64,000 nucleotides of DNA from Frigoriglobus tundricola (lineage in GTDB: Bacteria; Planctomycetota; Planctomycetia; Gemmatales; Gemmataceae), in NCBI RefSeq assembly GCF_013128195.2, contig NZ_CP053452.2, forward strand, positions 2,604,001 to 2,668,000, in the 5' to 3' direction. The notes under the pieces were generated by a model. That model did no database searches. It worked only from the letters and a program-made list of their open reading frames with translations, and was not told where the DNA came from. Of this stretch, positions 35,791 to 45,832 are shown in pieces; the first letter of the stretch is position 1, and every line of letters begins with the position of its first letter. A program made the translations under genes and the position numbers.

Positions 35791-35958
35791 ATGAGCATCG
35801 TTCGGATCGGGATGTCGGAAGACGGCAAGTTCGGCAGCGGCTACGACGCGATCTTCGGCACGAAGTCGGGAACGGAGAAGAAGCCGGCGGCCAAGGCGCC
35901 CGCCAAAAAGCCGGCCGCGGCCAAAGCGCCCGCCAAAAAGGCCGCCAAGAAGAAGTGA
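35791..35958 (+). CDS. Small protein with Lys/Ala-rich histone-H1-like tail (55 aa)
   Basis: Starts at ATG 35791 (MSIVRIGMSEDGKFGSGYDA); the first 30 residues look like a folded or peptide-like head and the rest is a KKPAAKAPAKK repeat tail, as in H1-like DNA-binding proteins and many planctomycete tails. GGAG lies 9 bases upstream of the start. The function is unknown; nucleic-acid binding through the tail is inferred. Convergent with the beta-helix kinase. Confidence 0.75.
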   Translation: MSIVRIGMSEDGKFGSGYDAIFGTKSGTEKKPAAKAPAKKPAAAKAPAKKAAKKK

Positions 35959-36022
35959 CCGGATTACCGTGCGGAGGGGGGTGCGTGAGTGGGTCGGGAC
36001 CAGGTCGGTTCGGCCCGACCGC

Positions 36023-39000
36023 TCACGGTTTCGGCTTCGTCAGGTTCGCCAGCGGCAGGGGCTTTTTCTTCCACTCTTGCTGATCGACACCGGCGTCGAG
36101 TGTCTTCGCGTCCTCAAGGTCCTGGAACAGAAACTCCCTCGCCACCACATCGGCCGGCCTCACGGCGGCGAGCCCTTTCAGGAGCGGGACGGGCGCGGCG
36201 AACGTGATCGTACCGAACCGCTTGTCGGCGTTCGTGGGCTCGCCGATGTTGGCCACCCAGTCGGTCCGGGTCCACCGCTTTTCCAAACCGTCGCCGCCCG
36301 GTCGAATAACGGCCAGGTCGGCCGACGGGTCGAAGTTCACGTACCGGTTCCCCTCCCCCTCTTTGATCTGCCAGCCGAGAACCGTCTTCCAGTCGGTCGG
36401 CTCGACGCCGTCGAGTTCGACGAGGGGGAGCCCGGCGTCCTTCACCGCGACGAACAGGCACCGGGAGGTTTCGACGTCCAGCTTCACCAGGCCGGAGGAC
36501 CGCGCTTCGGCGGACTTGCCGTGCATCTCGACGACCGGGCCGCCGGCCAGCACCGTCACGCGGGTGAATTTCGCCGTACTGGTTCCGGCGACGGCCTCGC
36601 CCCCGGCCTCGGCGAAGAACACCGGACCGTCCAGCGCGGTGAGGGTGTTGGTCATCTCGAGGGTCACGGGGCGACTGGCCCCGACCCACACGCCGCGCCC
36701 GCGCCCGCGGACGAGACAGTTGGTGAAGGTCACCTTCGGCACCACCCGCGTGTCGGCCTTCATCACCATCGCCTTCTCGACGTCCGGTAAGTGGACGGCG
36801 GCCACCTTCGCTTCGTCCTCCTCGGCGAGCGTGAACACGCAACTGTTGAACGCGCACCCCTTGCCGCCGAGGAGCGCGACGGCGGTCACCGTCTGGCGCT
36901 CCTTCGGCTGGTCCGGAGCGAGCCGGAAGTGAACGTTCTCGAACGTCACCTCGCCGCCGAGGAGCTTGAACAGGGTCTGGTCGAGTTCGGAGTCCTTGTG
37001 GACCGTCAGCACGGGCTGGCAGCCGGGGTACGGCCGGAACGTGACCCGGAACTCGCCCTCGTTGGGCTTCGCTTGCGACCTCAGCTTGATGGTGTCGCAG
37101 GGCAGCTCGCCGTCGTGTCGGATGAGGACGTCCTCTCCGGGGCGCAACTGGTCGAGGAGCGCGCCGAGGTTGGCATAAACCCCCGGGAGCGCCTCGGTTC
37201 CCGGCGGCGGTTTCGGGTACCACACTTTCTGCCGCACCTCGGCCGCGGGTTTCGGTCGTGCGATCCCGCCCCAGGTGAAACCGTCCATGCCCTCATATGT
37301 GAGGCGCCTTTTGTTGTCGGGCTGGTAAAACGCGGCGCCGAGCGGCTCCGGCTTCTTGTCGACCGTTAGAAGGGCGCCGTCCACCTCGGGGCCCGCGACT
37401 TTGAGGCGGAACGCCTTCCAGGGGCTCTCCGGGTCCCGGGCCGCCGCCAGCGTGTCGCCAATGGCCCACGGCCGCTGCTTCAGCGCCACGAACCCCTTGT
37501 CCCCGGCCTCGATCGTGTCGTCGCGCGTTCCGAGCAGATCGACGTTGTAGAAGGCGTTGGTGCGCCCCGACCGCGGTTTGACCTCCACGCCGTCGGGCCG
37601 CGCGCCGCGCACGCGGACCACGACGCCACGGCTGATCGCCGCCGAGGTGGTGGGGAACGTCGGGAGCACGGGCGGACCGCCGACCGGGGCGAACAGACAG
37701 TCGGCCGTGGTGACGGAGGTGGCGGCCGGCGCGTCGGTTTCGACCGCGCACTCGCCGGGGTCGAGCATGAACGACGAGTGCTCGAGTTGCACGTCGGTCG
37801 TTTGCGCGCGGGGGTCGGCGCCGGCGATCAGGGGCGACTCGATGTGGATGCCGGCCTCGTGTGGGGCGAACCCGCTGTCGGTAACGTACACCTTCGCGCC
37901 CGTCGGAACGGTCACCCCCACCCCCGAGCCCGGCGCGAACAGGCACCGTAGCACGTCCAGCCGCAACGGACCCGCCGTCGAGCGCGTGACGGCGACGGAG
38001 CGCGGCGAATAGCTGTCCAGGTTCCTGTCCGAAGTCGAGAACACGCAATCGTCCAAGCTCACCTGGGCCGCGTCGAGCTGGAGGCCGAACAGCTCCGTCC
38101 GCGGGGGGACCTCCTCGGTCACGTTTCGGGTGAGGGTGAGGTCGAACCAGATGTTCCGCAGGGTCAGTGATTTGGTTTCGTCGGTGGCTTTGAGGACGAG
38201 CGAACCGGGCGCGTCCCGGTTTTGGTCGGCGGCCAGAACCACTCGCGTTCCGCCGCCGGGCGCCCCCACGAGTTCGAGCGACCGGCCCTTAAACGAAACG
38301 GAGCGGGGAAGCTTCGTCAGGTCGAATTTGCCCGGCCCCAGTTCCACCCTCACCCGGCCGGTCGCGTTCGGGTCCTCGAGCCGATCGACCAGCGCCGGCA
38401 CGGTTGTGACCGGCCCCGTCGGCGGCTTCAGGCCGACCGGCGGGCCGACGCCCTTCTCCGACGGGAGGGGCACATCGGGGGCCTTCTCCTTCGCCAGATC
38501 GGCGCCACCGAACACCCCCGGCGCGGGACCGGGGTTGCTCGTCGCCACCACGAACGCGACCGCCGCCAGTGCGACGGCCGCAACCGCCAGCACCCACCAC
38601 GGGCGGACCCGCGGCTCCTGGGGGAGGAGCCGCGTTTCAGCGGGGACGGCCTTGGTCGCGCTGTCGTTCGCCAGCGGGTCGGCGCCCAGGCGGAGGCGCT
38701 CGGCGAGCCCCTTCAGGTGCGCGATGAGTTCGGTCGGCGTCTGGTAGCGGTCGGCGGGCGCCTTCGCCATCATGTGGGCGAGGACCGCGGCCAGTTCGTC
38801 GGGGACGGCCGGGTTCAGCTCGCGCGGGTCGAGCGGGGGCTCGTTCTGGTGCGCGCGGAGCTTGCGGGCCGCGGTCCCCTCGGGCACCGGCGGGCGGCCC
38901 GTGAGGGCGTGGTAGAACGTGCAGCCGAGGGAGTAGATGTCGCTCCGCACGTCGGCCCGGCGCGGGTCGAGGGCCTGCTCCGGCGAAATGTAGTCGAACG

Positions 39001-39906
39001 TGCCGAGGGTGACGCCGGACTGGGTGACGCCGCCGTTGACCGCGTCGGAGTCCAGGTACCGGGCGAGCCCCATGTCCACGATCTTCGCGCGGCCGTCCGG
39101 GGTGATGAGGATGTTGCTCGGTTTGATGTCGCGGTGCACGACCCCGCGCTCGGCGGCGTGGTTCAGCCCCGCGGCCACCTGCATCATGTACGGCACGCAC
39201 TCGGCGGCGGTCAGCGGCCCGCGGCGGTCGATCAGCACCCGCAGGTTGTCCCCCTCGACGAATTCGAACGCGATGAAGTGCAGCCCCTGGTCCTCGCCGC
39301 AGAAGTACACCCGGGCCACGTTGTCGTGGTCGAGTTTGGCCGCGGCGCGGCCCTCCTGCTTGAAGCGGTTCACGCTCTCGGGGTCGCGGGCGGCCTCCGG
39401 CGGCAGGATCTTCAGCGCGACGATGCGGCCGAGTTCGAGGTCGCGGGCCTTCAGCACGGCGGCCATGCCGCCCGCCCCGATGGCCTCGATCAGCTCGAAG
39501 TGCCCGAGGCGGCGGCCGGCGATCGACGGCGGCTCGCTCGTCGCGCGCCCGGCACCGGGGCGGGCGGGGCCGGGGCGCCCGCGGCTTTGTTGTGCGTGAT
39601 GACTGTGGGCGCGTCGTCGGTATTGGGCGCCCCGCCTTGAGGGTGCGCGAGGAACTGTGCGATGTCGGATTCGGCCGTCGGGCGGTGCGACGACCCGCCT
39701 TTGAGAACGAGATCGGAGAGCGGGTGGTTCGGAACGTGCGACCCGGTGGACCCGCCCGTGGGTGGAAGGGGAATGGCGGCCGGCGGTTCCGACACCGGAC
39801 CGCCCGGCGGCCCGTCAGGCGCGGGCGCCCCGTTAGCCAACGGCGGTGCCGGCGCGGCACGTTTGGCCGAGGACGATCGTCCAGTCGGATCGGGCGGCGT
39901 AGGCAT
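36023..39906 (-). CDS. Transmembrane Ser/Thr kinase with right-handed beta-helix-like sensor (frameshift near N-terminus)
   Basis: About 1290 residues. From ATG 39906 the first 120 residues are Pro-rich (MPTPPDPTGRSSS). The frame then shifts by one base near 39541-39556 into the kinase: LGHFELIEAIGAGGMAAVL, VALKILPPE, HRDIKPSNILI, VDMGLARY (the usual DFG is DMG) and SPEQALD. A membrane helix follows (WWVLAVAAVALAAVAFVVA). The remaining 800 residues have many short strands typical of pectate-lyase-like parallel beta-helices (for example LTLRNIWFDLTLTRNV and FTNCLVRGRGRGVWVG). From ATG 39466 the kinase would lack its Gly loop, so the joined reading is preferred. Confidence 0.8.
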
Positions 39907-40092
39907 TTCGGCTCGCACTCGGCCGCGGACGTTTGCCCGCAACGATTCCTATCGTGTCCACCCGCGGAGAAATGGGGTGGGGAAAAAGGTTCCCGGTTCC
40001 CGTACTGGAACGGAACCTCGACGGTCCTTCCTGCCGGGACGATTACGGGCGTCCGGCCCGTGAGCAAGAAGCGCGGTCGGAGTTGTCGTGAT

Positions 40093-40122
40093 ACTATAGC
40101 TTAGTTCGACCCCTTGTGTCAA
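40093..40122 (-). promoter_or_regulatory. Consensus sigma-70 promoter for the beta-helix kinase
   Basis: TTGACA (40117-40122) and TATAGT (40093-40098) with an 18-base spacer on the minus strand, an almost perfect housekeeping promoter in GC-rich DNA. It lies about 190 bases upstream of the kinase ATG at 39906, giving a leader of about 180 bases. Nothing else recognisable was seen in 39907-40312. Confidence 0.65.
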
Positions 40123-40312
40123 TTCGCACAAGCGGCGGAATCCGGGGGAGAACGGTGGCTCGGCCGGGCGCGACCGGCCAGAAATGGCATGCAGTATTCG
40201 CGCCGCCGGCGCGGCACCCGGATCCGCTCCTGCCGTCACGACGAACGAACAGCGGCAGCGGATTTGCGCGACCCGAAGCGCGAAACGAAATATTCGGACT
40301 CGGCCCGGGTTT

Positions 40313-41314
40313 TTACAGCGTCACAAGCGCGCTGCTCCAGGTCAGCCCGCCGCCGAAGGCCACCAGCAGCACCGTGTCGCCCGGCTTGCACCGGCCCGTC
40401 CGCAGCGCCTCGTCGAGGGCGATCGGGACGCTCGCGGCCGAGGTGTTGCCGTACCTGTCGAGGTTCACCATCACTTTTTCGCTCGGGAAGCCGCTCGCTT
40501 CGAGCGCCGCGTCGATGATCCGCTGGTTCACCTGGTGGGGGATCAGCGCGTCGATGCCGCCCAGGCCCAGTTCGCGACAATCGACTACCGCCTGCTCGAT
40601 CAGTTCCACCATCCGCGTCACCGCGAACCGGAACACCTCCCGCCCGCTGATCCGCATGTAGTCCAGGCGCGGTACCTGTTTCGGGCCGGGCGGCGGGGTC
40701 TGGGTCACCTTGCTCGGCACCTGGATCAGTTCCTGTCGCGTGCCGTCGGAATACAGCCGGATCGTGCGGACGCCGGTGTTCAGGACGGGCGTGGCCGACA
40801 GGACCGCCGCGCCCGCGCCGTCGCCGAAGAGGATGCACGAGTTGCGGTCGGTGTAATCGAGGATGCGCGTCAGCACGTCCGTCCCGACCACGAGGGCGTG
40901 CTTCGCCGCCCCCGTGCGGACGAACTGGGAGCCGACCGACAGGGCGTACAGGAACCCGGAGCACGCGGCGGCGATGTCGAACGACGGGATCGGGCGGCAC
41001 CCCAGCGCGGCCTGAATGAGGTTGGCGTTGGACGGGCACATCAGGTCGGGCGTGACGGTGGCGCAGACGATGAGATCGAGGTCGGCCGGCGTCAGCCCGG
41101 CCGCGGCGATCGCGGCACGGGCGGCCAAGGTGCCGAGGGACGCGGACGTTTCACCCGACGCGGCGAACCGGCGCTCGCGGATGCCGGTCCGTGTGCGGAT
41201 CCACTCGTCGGAGGTGTCGAGCTTGAGAATGTCGGTAAAATCGCCGTTGGGCACCACCCGCGCGGGCACACAACTGCCGGTGCCGCGGAGTGCAACCCCC
41301 AATAGTTGGGTCAT
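40313..41314 (-). CDS. fabH: 3-oxoacyl-ACP synthase III
   Basis: A 333-residue KASIII that condenses acetyl-CoA (or a branched acyl-CoA) with malonyl-ACP to start fatty acid synthesis. The catalytic triad is present: Cys in AAACSGFLYAL (about residue 118), His in ALIPHQVNQRI and Asn in RYGNTSAASVP. The GTGSCVPARVVPN start and DTSDEWIRTRTGI block are canonical. No other fab gene is adjacent. Start ATG 41314; the frame stays open upstream without family similarity. Confidence 0.95.
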   Translation of the reverse strand: MTQLLGVALRGTGSCVPARVVPNGDFTDILKLDTSDEWIRTRTGIRERRFAASGETSASLGTLAARAAIAAAGLTPADLDLIVCATVTPDLMCPSNANLIQAALGCRPIPSFDIAAACSGFLYALSVGSQFVRTGAAKHALVVGTDVLTRILDYTDRNSCILFGDGAGAAVLSATPVLNTGVRTIRLYSDGTRQELIQVPSKVTQTPPPGPKQVPRLDYMRISGREVFRFAVTRMVELIEQAVVDCRELGLGGIDALIPHQVNQRIIDAALEASGFPSEKVMVNLDRYGNTSAASVPIALDEALRTGRCKPGDTVLLVAFGGGLTWSSALVTL

Positions 41315-41604
41315 CGGGGTAGGTCCAGGAAACGCCGACACAAAGTGACGTATATGTAACGTATCCCGCACCGGCACGCTACCACAACTCCAAGGGCGTC
41401 GGGGCAGAGGAGCCCGGGCCGCGTGGTAAGATTACTCCGTCCGAAACCGAACTGGGGCGAACGTGTGAGCGAGGAGACAAAAGCCGATCCGCCCCGGTCC
41501 GCCAACGGGCTGGCGCTTACTTGTCGGCTATTGCCAGATGTCTCCTCGAGGTAAACTGACCAACAGACCGGCCGGACCACTCAACCGCAGCCCAAGGTGA
41601 CAAT

Positions 41605-41969
41605 GTGGAGATCGGGGATGCGGCCGAAGTGGCACTCAGCGAGGCCGCAAAGAAGGCCGGGGTGGAAGTCTGGGAGAAAAAAGCCACTTATTCAAGCTTC
41701 TCGGACACTCACGAGACTTCATTCTCGGCCGCCCGACGGGGGAATCGACTCCGACAGACGCCTCAACACCGCTCGAACCGCCCCGCCCGATCCTGACCAT
41801 CGGACCCGGCGGCACCGGTAAGACGACGCTGGCACGCGTACTGGCGGGAGATGCCAATGTGCTCATCGACCTGCCGACGTATTACGACCCCAGCCTGATG
41901 GGAGACCGATCACCGCCTGTTCGAGAACGACAAGAAGAGGTCGCCCTTCTCGATAGACTGATACCATGA
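41605..41969 (+). pseudogene. Decayed P-loop NTPase fragment
   Basis: From GTG 41605 the frame reads MEIGDAAEVALSEAAKKAGV, then breaks at a run of six A (near 41676-41681). One extra A joins it to SHLFKLLGHSRDFILGRP and a perfect Walker A, ILTIGPGGTGKTTLARVLAG, with LIDLPTYYDPSLMGD after it, before an early TGA at 41967. No Walker B or sensor motifs remain, so this is a truncated and shifted remnant, perhaps of a STAND or AAA-type gene. Lower GC than the flanks. Confidence 0.55.
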
Positions 41970-42004
41970 AGGCGGTAACGAGAACGATGTAGACGCTGGT
42001 TGTA

Positions 42005-42289
42005 GTGCTGAAACAGGATCTCTGGGCGTCGGAACTGACGAAAGTCTTCCGGTTTTACCAGGAGGGCAATCGGGATAACCGGATGAATGAGGTGCGAGAG
42101 GTGCCGGACGGCAAACCGTGCTACCTGCACAGAATATACGGCTGTCTACACATCCAGAACTACACAACCCGCGGCGGAGAGAAGCTCAGGAAAAGCACCG
42201 CCGACTACGACGCGGTGCGCCAGCGTGAATCGTTCGCGGAACTGATGCAAGCGTTCGACGCCCTCCGGAAGTGGGAGGAACAGCCATGA
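42005..42289 (+). CDS. Hypothetical protein (94 aa), first gene of a small operon
   Basis: GTG start at 42005. The product (MLKQDLWASELTKVFRFYQE, CYLHRIYGCLHIQNYTTRGG, SFAELMQAFDALRKWEEQP) has balanced composition and no membrane segment. No family recognised. Its stop overlaps the ATG of the next gene (ATGA), implying co-translation. It lies in the low-GC accessory patch after the broken P-loop gene. Confidence 0.6.
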   Translation: MLKQDLWASELTKVFRFYQEGNRDNRMNEVREVPDGKPCYLHRIYGCLHIQNYTTRGGEKLRKSTADYDAVRQRESFAELMQAFDALRKWEEQP

Positions 42290-42815
42290 ACCCGACGACA
42301 GAATCCGACTCGGTCGCGCCGCGTCCTAAGCCACCCATTGCGACTTCCGCGGAAGAAACTCGTCGGGCGAAACTCGAACTAACGGAACTCCTCGAAGCTG
42401 CTGCACGGATTCTCCCGGAGTATGCCAGCAAAGTGAGTCGGTTTGTTGATTCGGCTCTCACTATTTGGGACCGAGCGAGAAGCAACCTGTTCGCAGCGTC
42501 AAGGATGCGACTCTCGCGCCGACTGCCCCGTTCGAGCCGACGGACTACGCAAAGCAACTCGCGCGCAACAAAGAAGTTGCTGCCGCCGTTGGGCGCGATC
42601 TCGATCCGTTCCTTCAAACGGCACTTGCTCGGTTGGGCGATGAGTTCCTGGCCATCTCAGAACCCCTTCGGTGGTGGATCACAAAGTTGTCGGCCGTTCA
42701 CGAGGAAGGCCGCTTGACCGAGGTGCAACGGATGGAACTCCGCCTCCGACTGTCGGAGTTGGAATCGAAATTCCAAACCGCCGGTCAGTTACTCAACCAG
42801 CTCAACGTTTTGTGA
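42286..42815 (+). CDS. Hypothetical helical protein, probably frameshifted
   Basis: ATG 42286 is preceded by GGGAGGA and overlaps the upstream stop. The first 60 residues (MNPTTESDSVAPRPKPP, AKLELTELLEAAARILPEYA) are helical. Near 42463-42470 the coding frame moves by one base into PSEKQPVRSVKDATLAPTAP and continues to a coherent helical C-terminus (EGRLTEVQRMELRLRLSELE) ending at 42815. A TTG at 42465 could alternatively start a second protein. No family recognised. Confidence 0.5.
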
Positions 42816-42846
42816 CAGCCCTGACTTGTGAGGCAGCGATAGCACC

Positions 42847-43275
42847 TTGAGCGACCAGAACACCACAGACCAGCCCTGGTACGCCGACGGGCTGGCGTTC
42901 ACCTGTACGCAGTGCGGCGACTGCTGCACCGGCGCGCCCGGCTACGTGTGGCTCACCGACGGCGAACTCGCCGCCCTCGCCGCGCACCTCGGCCGCCCGG
43001 TCGCGGAGGTCCGCGACCTGTACACCCGCTCCGCACGCGGCAAGCGCACGATCCGCGAGAAGGACAACGGCGACTGCGTCTTCTACGACCGCAAGAAGGG
43101 CTGCACCGTGTACCCCGTGCGCCCGGCCCAGTGCCGCACGTGGCCCTTCTGGGAGAGCAACCTCGAAACCCCCGCGGACTGGAAGCGCACCTGCGACGCC
43201 TGCCCCGGCTCCGGCACGGGCGAAATCATCCCGGTGGAAGAGATCTCCCGCCGGCTGAGGGTCGTGAAGATTTAG
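42847..43275 (+). CDS. YkgJ-family cysteine-cluster protein
   Basis: A 142-residue protein; TTG start at 42847. The motif CTQCGDCCTGAPGYVWL is the CxxCxxCC cluster of the YkgJ/PF03692 family, with further conserved cysteines in GDCVFYDRKKGCTVYPVRPAQCRTWPF and CDACPG. The family probably binds zinc or an iron-sulfur cluster; its reaction is unknown. A second, diverged member follows 89 bases downstream. Confidence 0.9.
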   Translation: MSDQNTTDQPWYADGLAFTCTQCGDCCTGAPGYVWLTDGELAALAAHLGRPVAEVRDLYTRSARGKRTIREKDNGDCVFYDRKKGCTVYPVRPAQCRTWPFWESNLETPADWKRTCDACPGSGTGEIIPVEEISRRLRVVKI

Positions 43276-43364
43276 TCGAAAATCGTAAAGTCGAAACCTC
43301 CGGAGTTCCAGTCTTCGACTTTATGACTCAACGCGCACGACCTTATGACTTGGGACCATTGAAA

Positions 43365-43862
43365 ATGACCGACGCTGTGCGGCAAGACGTGCTCGCGGTG
43401 TACGCCGCCGCCGACGCGGCGGTGACGGCCGCCGCGCCGCGGTGCGACGCGTCCGGCCGCTGCTGCCGCTTCACCGAGTACGGCCACACCCTGTTCATCA
43501 GCGCGTTCGAGGCGGAACTGCTGCTCGAATCCGCGCCGCCGTTTCAAGGCCCGGTTTCGCGCGACGGGTGCCCGTTCCAGGTGAGCGGCCTCTGCACCGC
43601 CCGCGCGGCCCGGCCGCTCGGCTGTCGCATCTACTTCTGCGATCCGGCCTTCCAGGACCGCATGAGCGCGATCACGGAGGACGCGATCGCGGCCCTGAAG
43701 CGGATCGCCGACGCCCACGACACCGGCTGGCACTACGCCCCGCTCCACCACTTCCTGAACGCGCACGCGGACCGGACGGCCGGCCCGCTCCCGGATACCA
43801 TGACCCCGCCCGCCCCGCGCGTGCCGCTCACCGTTCTCGCTCCGGGCGAACGGCCGGTGTGA
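43365..43862 (+). CDS. Second YkgJ-type cysteine-cluster protein
   Basis: A 165-residue protein with start at ATG 43365 (MTDAVRQDVLAVYAAADAAV). It carries CDASGRCCRFTEYGHTLFIS, then CPFQVSGLCTARAARPLGCRIYFCDP, the same order of cysteines as YkgJ proteins but with wider spacing. The C-terminal third is helical and ends Pro-rich. Probably a distant paralogue of the upstream gene. Function unknown. Confidence 0.85.
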   Translation: MTDAVRQDVLAVYAAADAAVTAAAPRCDASGRCCRFTEYGHTLFISAFEAELLLESAPPFQGPVSRDGCPFQVSGLCTARAARPLGCRIYFCDPAFQDRMSAITEDAIAALKRIADAHDTGWHYAPLHHFLNAHADRTAGPLPDTMTPPAPRVPLTVLAPGERPV

Positions 43863-43907
43863 ACGGGCGCGGATTCGCCCGGTTCGGCCCACACCTGCGG
43901 AGGTCCC

Positions 43908-45134
43908 ATGCCGCGATTCCTCGCCGCCGTCGCCCTCACACTTGCGCTCGGACTCACTCTGAACGCCGCGGACTGGCCACAGTTCCTCGGCCCCAACCGC
44001 GACGGCACCACGACCGAAGCGGTCGAGCCGTGGAAGGGCGACCTCAAACCCGTGTGGGCGAAGCCGCTGGGCGAGGCGCACAGTTCGCCCGTCGTCGCCG
44101 ACGGGACCGTGTACGCGTTCTACCAGCCGAAGGGGAAGAACGCCGACGCCCTGGCCGCCTTTGACGCCAAGACCGGCGAACTGAAGTGGGAGAAGAGCTA
44201 CGACCGACCGGAGTTCAAGCCGCTGTTCGGGAACGGCCCGCGCGGCACCCCCACGGTCGCCGGCGGTAAGGTGTACACCTACGGCGGCACCGGCGTTCTC
44301 GCCTGTTGGGACGCCAAGACCGGCGAGGTCGCCTGGAAGGTGGATGCCCTCAAGGAGTTCAAGGCGAGCAACCTGTTCTTCGGCACCTCCGCGTCGCCGC
44401 TGGTGACCGATGGCAAAGTGGTCACCCTGGTCGGTGGGAAGGGTGCGGGGCTGGTGGCGTTCGACGCCCAAACCGGGAAGGTCACGTGGCAGACGAGCGA
44501 CGACCCATCGAGTTATGCGTCGCCGACGGTCATCGACAAGCAGATCGTCGCCCTCACGGGGGCGAACCTCCGCGGCACCGCGCCGGACGGCAAACCGCTG
44601 TGGGCCGTGCCGTTCAAGGACTCGCTCAACGAATCGTCCACCACGCCGCTCTCGGCCGGCGGGCTGATCTTCGCCAGCTCCGTGACCGCCGGGAGCATCG
44701 CGGTGAAGGTGACCGAGGCCGACGGGAAATTCACGGCGGAAAAGGTCTGGGACAACAAGGCGCTGACGTGCTACTTCTCCACGCCGGTCGTCGTCGGTGA
44801 CTACCTGTACATGGTCAACGGCGCCGCGTCGCTGAAGAACGCGACGATCACGCTGCGGTGCGTGGACGTGAAGACGGGCAAGGTGGCGTGGGAGCAGAAG
44901 AACGTGGGCAAGTACCACGCCGCCATCCTGCGGTGCGGGCCGGCGGGTCGGGAGAAGCTCCTGATGCTCGACGACGACGGTTTCCTGACGCTGTTCGAAC
45001 CGGACCCGAAGGAATTCAAGCCGCTCGCGAAGAGTAAGGTGTGCGGGAAGACGTGGGCGCACCCGGCCCTCGCCGACGGCCGGTTGTACCTGCGCGACGA
45101 GAAAGAACTGCTGTGCGTCGAGTTGAAGAAGTGA
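43908..45134 (+). CDS. Secreted PQQ-type beta-propeller protein
   Basis: A 408-residue protein with signal peptide (MPRFLAAVALTLALGLTLNA) and the planctomycete opener ADWPQFLGPNRDGTT. Repeated blades follow the PQQ pattern: AAFDAKTGELKWEKSY, CWDAKTGEVAWKVDAL, VAFDAQTGKVTWQT and CVDVKTGKVAWEQKN. It resembles BamB-like propellers; no PQQ cofactor residues can be claimed. Probably periplasmic binding or scaffolding. Short palindromic sequence (cccctgtgtg / cacacagggg) follows the stop. Confidence 0.88.
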   Translation: MPRFLAAVALTLALGLTLNAADWPQFLGPNRDGTTTEAVEPWKGDLKPVWAKPLGEAHSSPVVADGTVYAFYQPKGKNADALAAFDAKTGELKWEKSYDRPEFKPLFGNGPRGTPTVAGGKVYTYGGTGVLACWDAKTGEVAWKVDALKEFKASNLFFGTSASPLVTDGKVVTLVGGKGAGLVAFDAQTGKVTWQTSDDPSSYASPTVIDKQIVALTGANLRGTAPDGKPLWAVPFKDSLNESSTTPLSAGGLIFASSVTAGSIAVKVTEADGKFTAEKVWDNKALTCYFSTPVVVGDYLYMVNGAASLKNATITLRCVDVKTGKVAWEQKNVGKYHAAILRCGPAGREKLLMLDDDGFLTLFEPDPKEFKPLAKSKVCGKTWAHPALADGRLYLRDEKELLCVELKK

Positions 45135-45233
45135 ACGCCCTTTGAGCGGGGGGCGTCAGCCCCCTGTGTGCGCAGCGAACACACAGGGGCTAACACCCCA
45201 CTCAGTAAACACACGTTTTCCCAGGGTGCCCCC

Positions 45234-45773
45234 GTGACGATCGGCCTCCTGATGGCAGCGAGCCTGGTACTGGTCGGGGGCTTCACGGCCTTGCGCCAGC
45301 GGCGGGCGCTGCGCGCGCTGGCCGCCGAGCCGTTCGTCGCGGACGCGGACCGCCGGTACCTCCGCGGACAGGCCGTGCGGCGGGGGCTCACGTCCGGCCT
45401 GCTCGTCGCGATCGGCGCGCTGATCGCCTTCTACTATCTCTCCGGCATGGACGCGCGGATGGACGCCATTCCCGAGCGCACCCGGGACGGTGACGCGGAC
45501 CCGCTTGCGGACTCGGACAAGCAGTTCGCGCGGCTCGTCGGCTTCTACTGGATCGGCGTACTGGGGCTGGTGTTCCTCGCCGTGTGCCTCGCGGTGCGGG
45601 ACTTCTGGGCCACCCGCACGTACTGGATGGCCCGCTACCGGGAACTGAAGGCCGACCACGACACGAAACTCCAGCGCGACCTGGCGGTCTACCGCCAGCA
45701 GAAGCTGAACGCCCGCGTGCCGGGACTGAAGCCCCCGACGGGCGAGGACACGGCGACCGACCCGCCGGTGTGA
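45234..45773 (+). CDS. Membrane protein, three predicted helices
   Basis: A 179-residue protein; the GTG at 45234 with AGGGTG upstream is the chosen start. Hydrophobic segments: VTIGLLMAASLVLVGGFTAL, LTSGLLVAIGALIAFYYLSG and LVGFYWIGVLGLVFLAVCLA. A basic, helical C-terminus (ELKADHDTKLQRDLAVYRQQ) would lie in the cytoplasm. No family recognised. Confidence 0.75.
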   Translation: MTIGLLMAASLVLVGGFTALRQRRALRALAAEPFVADADRRYLRGQAVRRGLTSGLLVAIGALIAFYYLSGMDARMDAIPERTRDGDADPLADSDKQFARLVGFYWIGVLGLVFLAVCLAVRDFWATRTYWMARYRELKADHDTKLQRDLAVYRQQKLNARVPGLKPPTGEDTATDPPV

Positions 45774-45832
45774 ACGACCCACGGGAGCGGTCAGACGGGG
45801 GTAAGCTTCACTTTAGTTGGTGGACGTATGTG

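Noticed and set aside
43272-45062. 596-residue minus-strand frame opposite the PQQ propeller
   Set aside because: Antisense shadow; the plus strand shows repeated AKTGE.W blades and a signal peptide.
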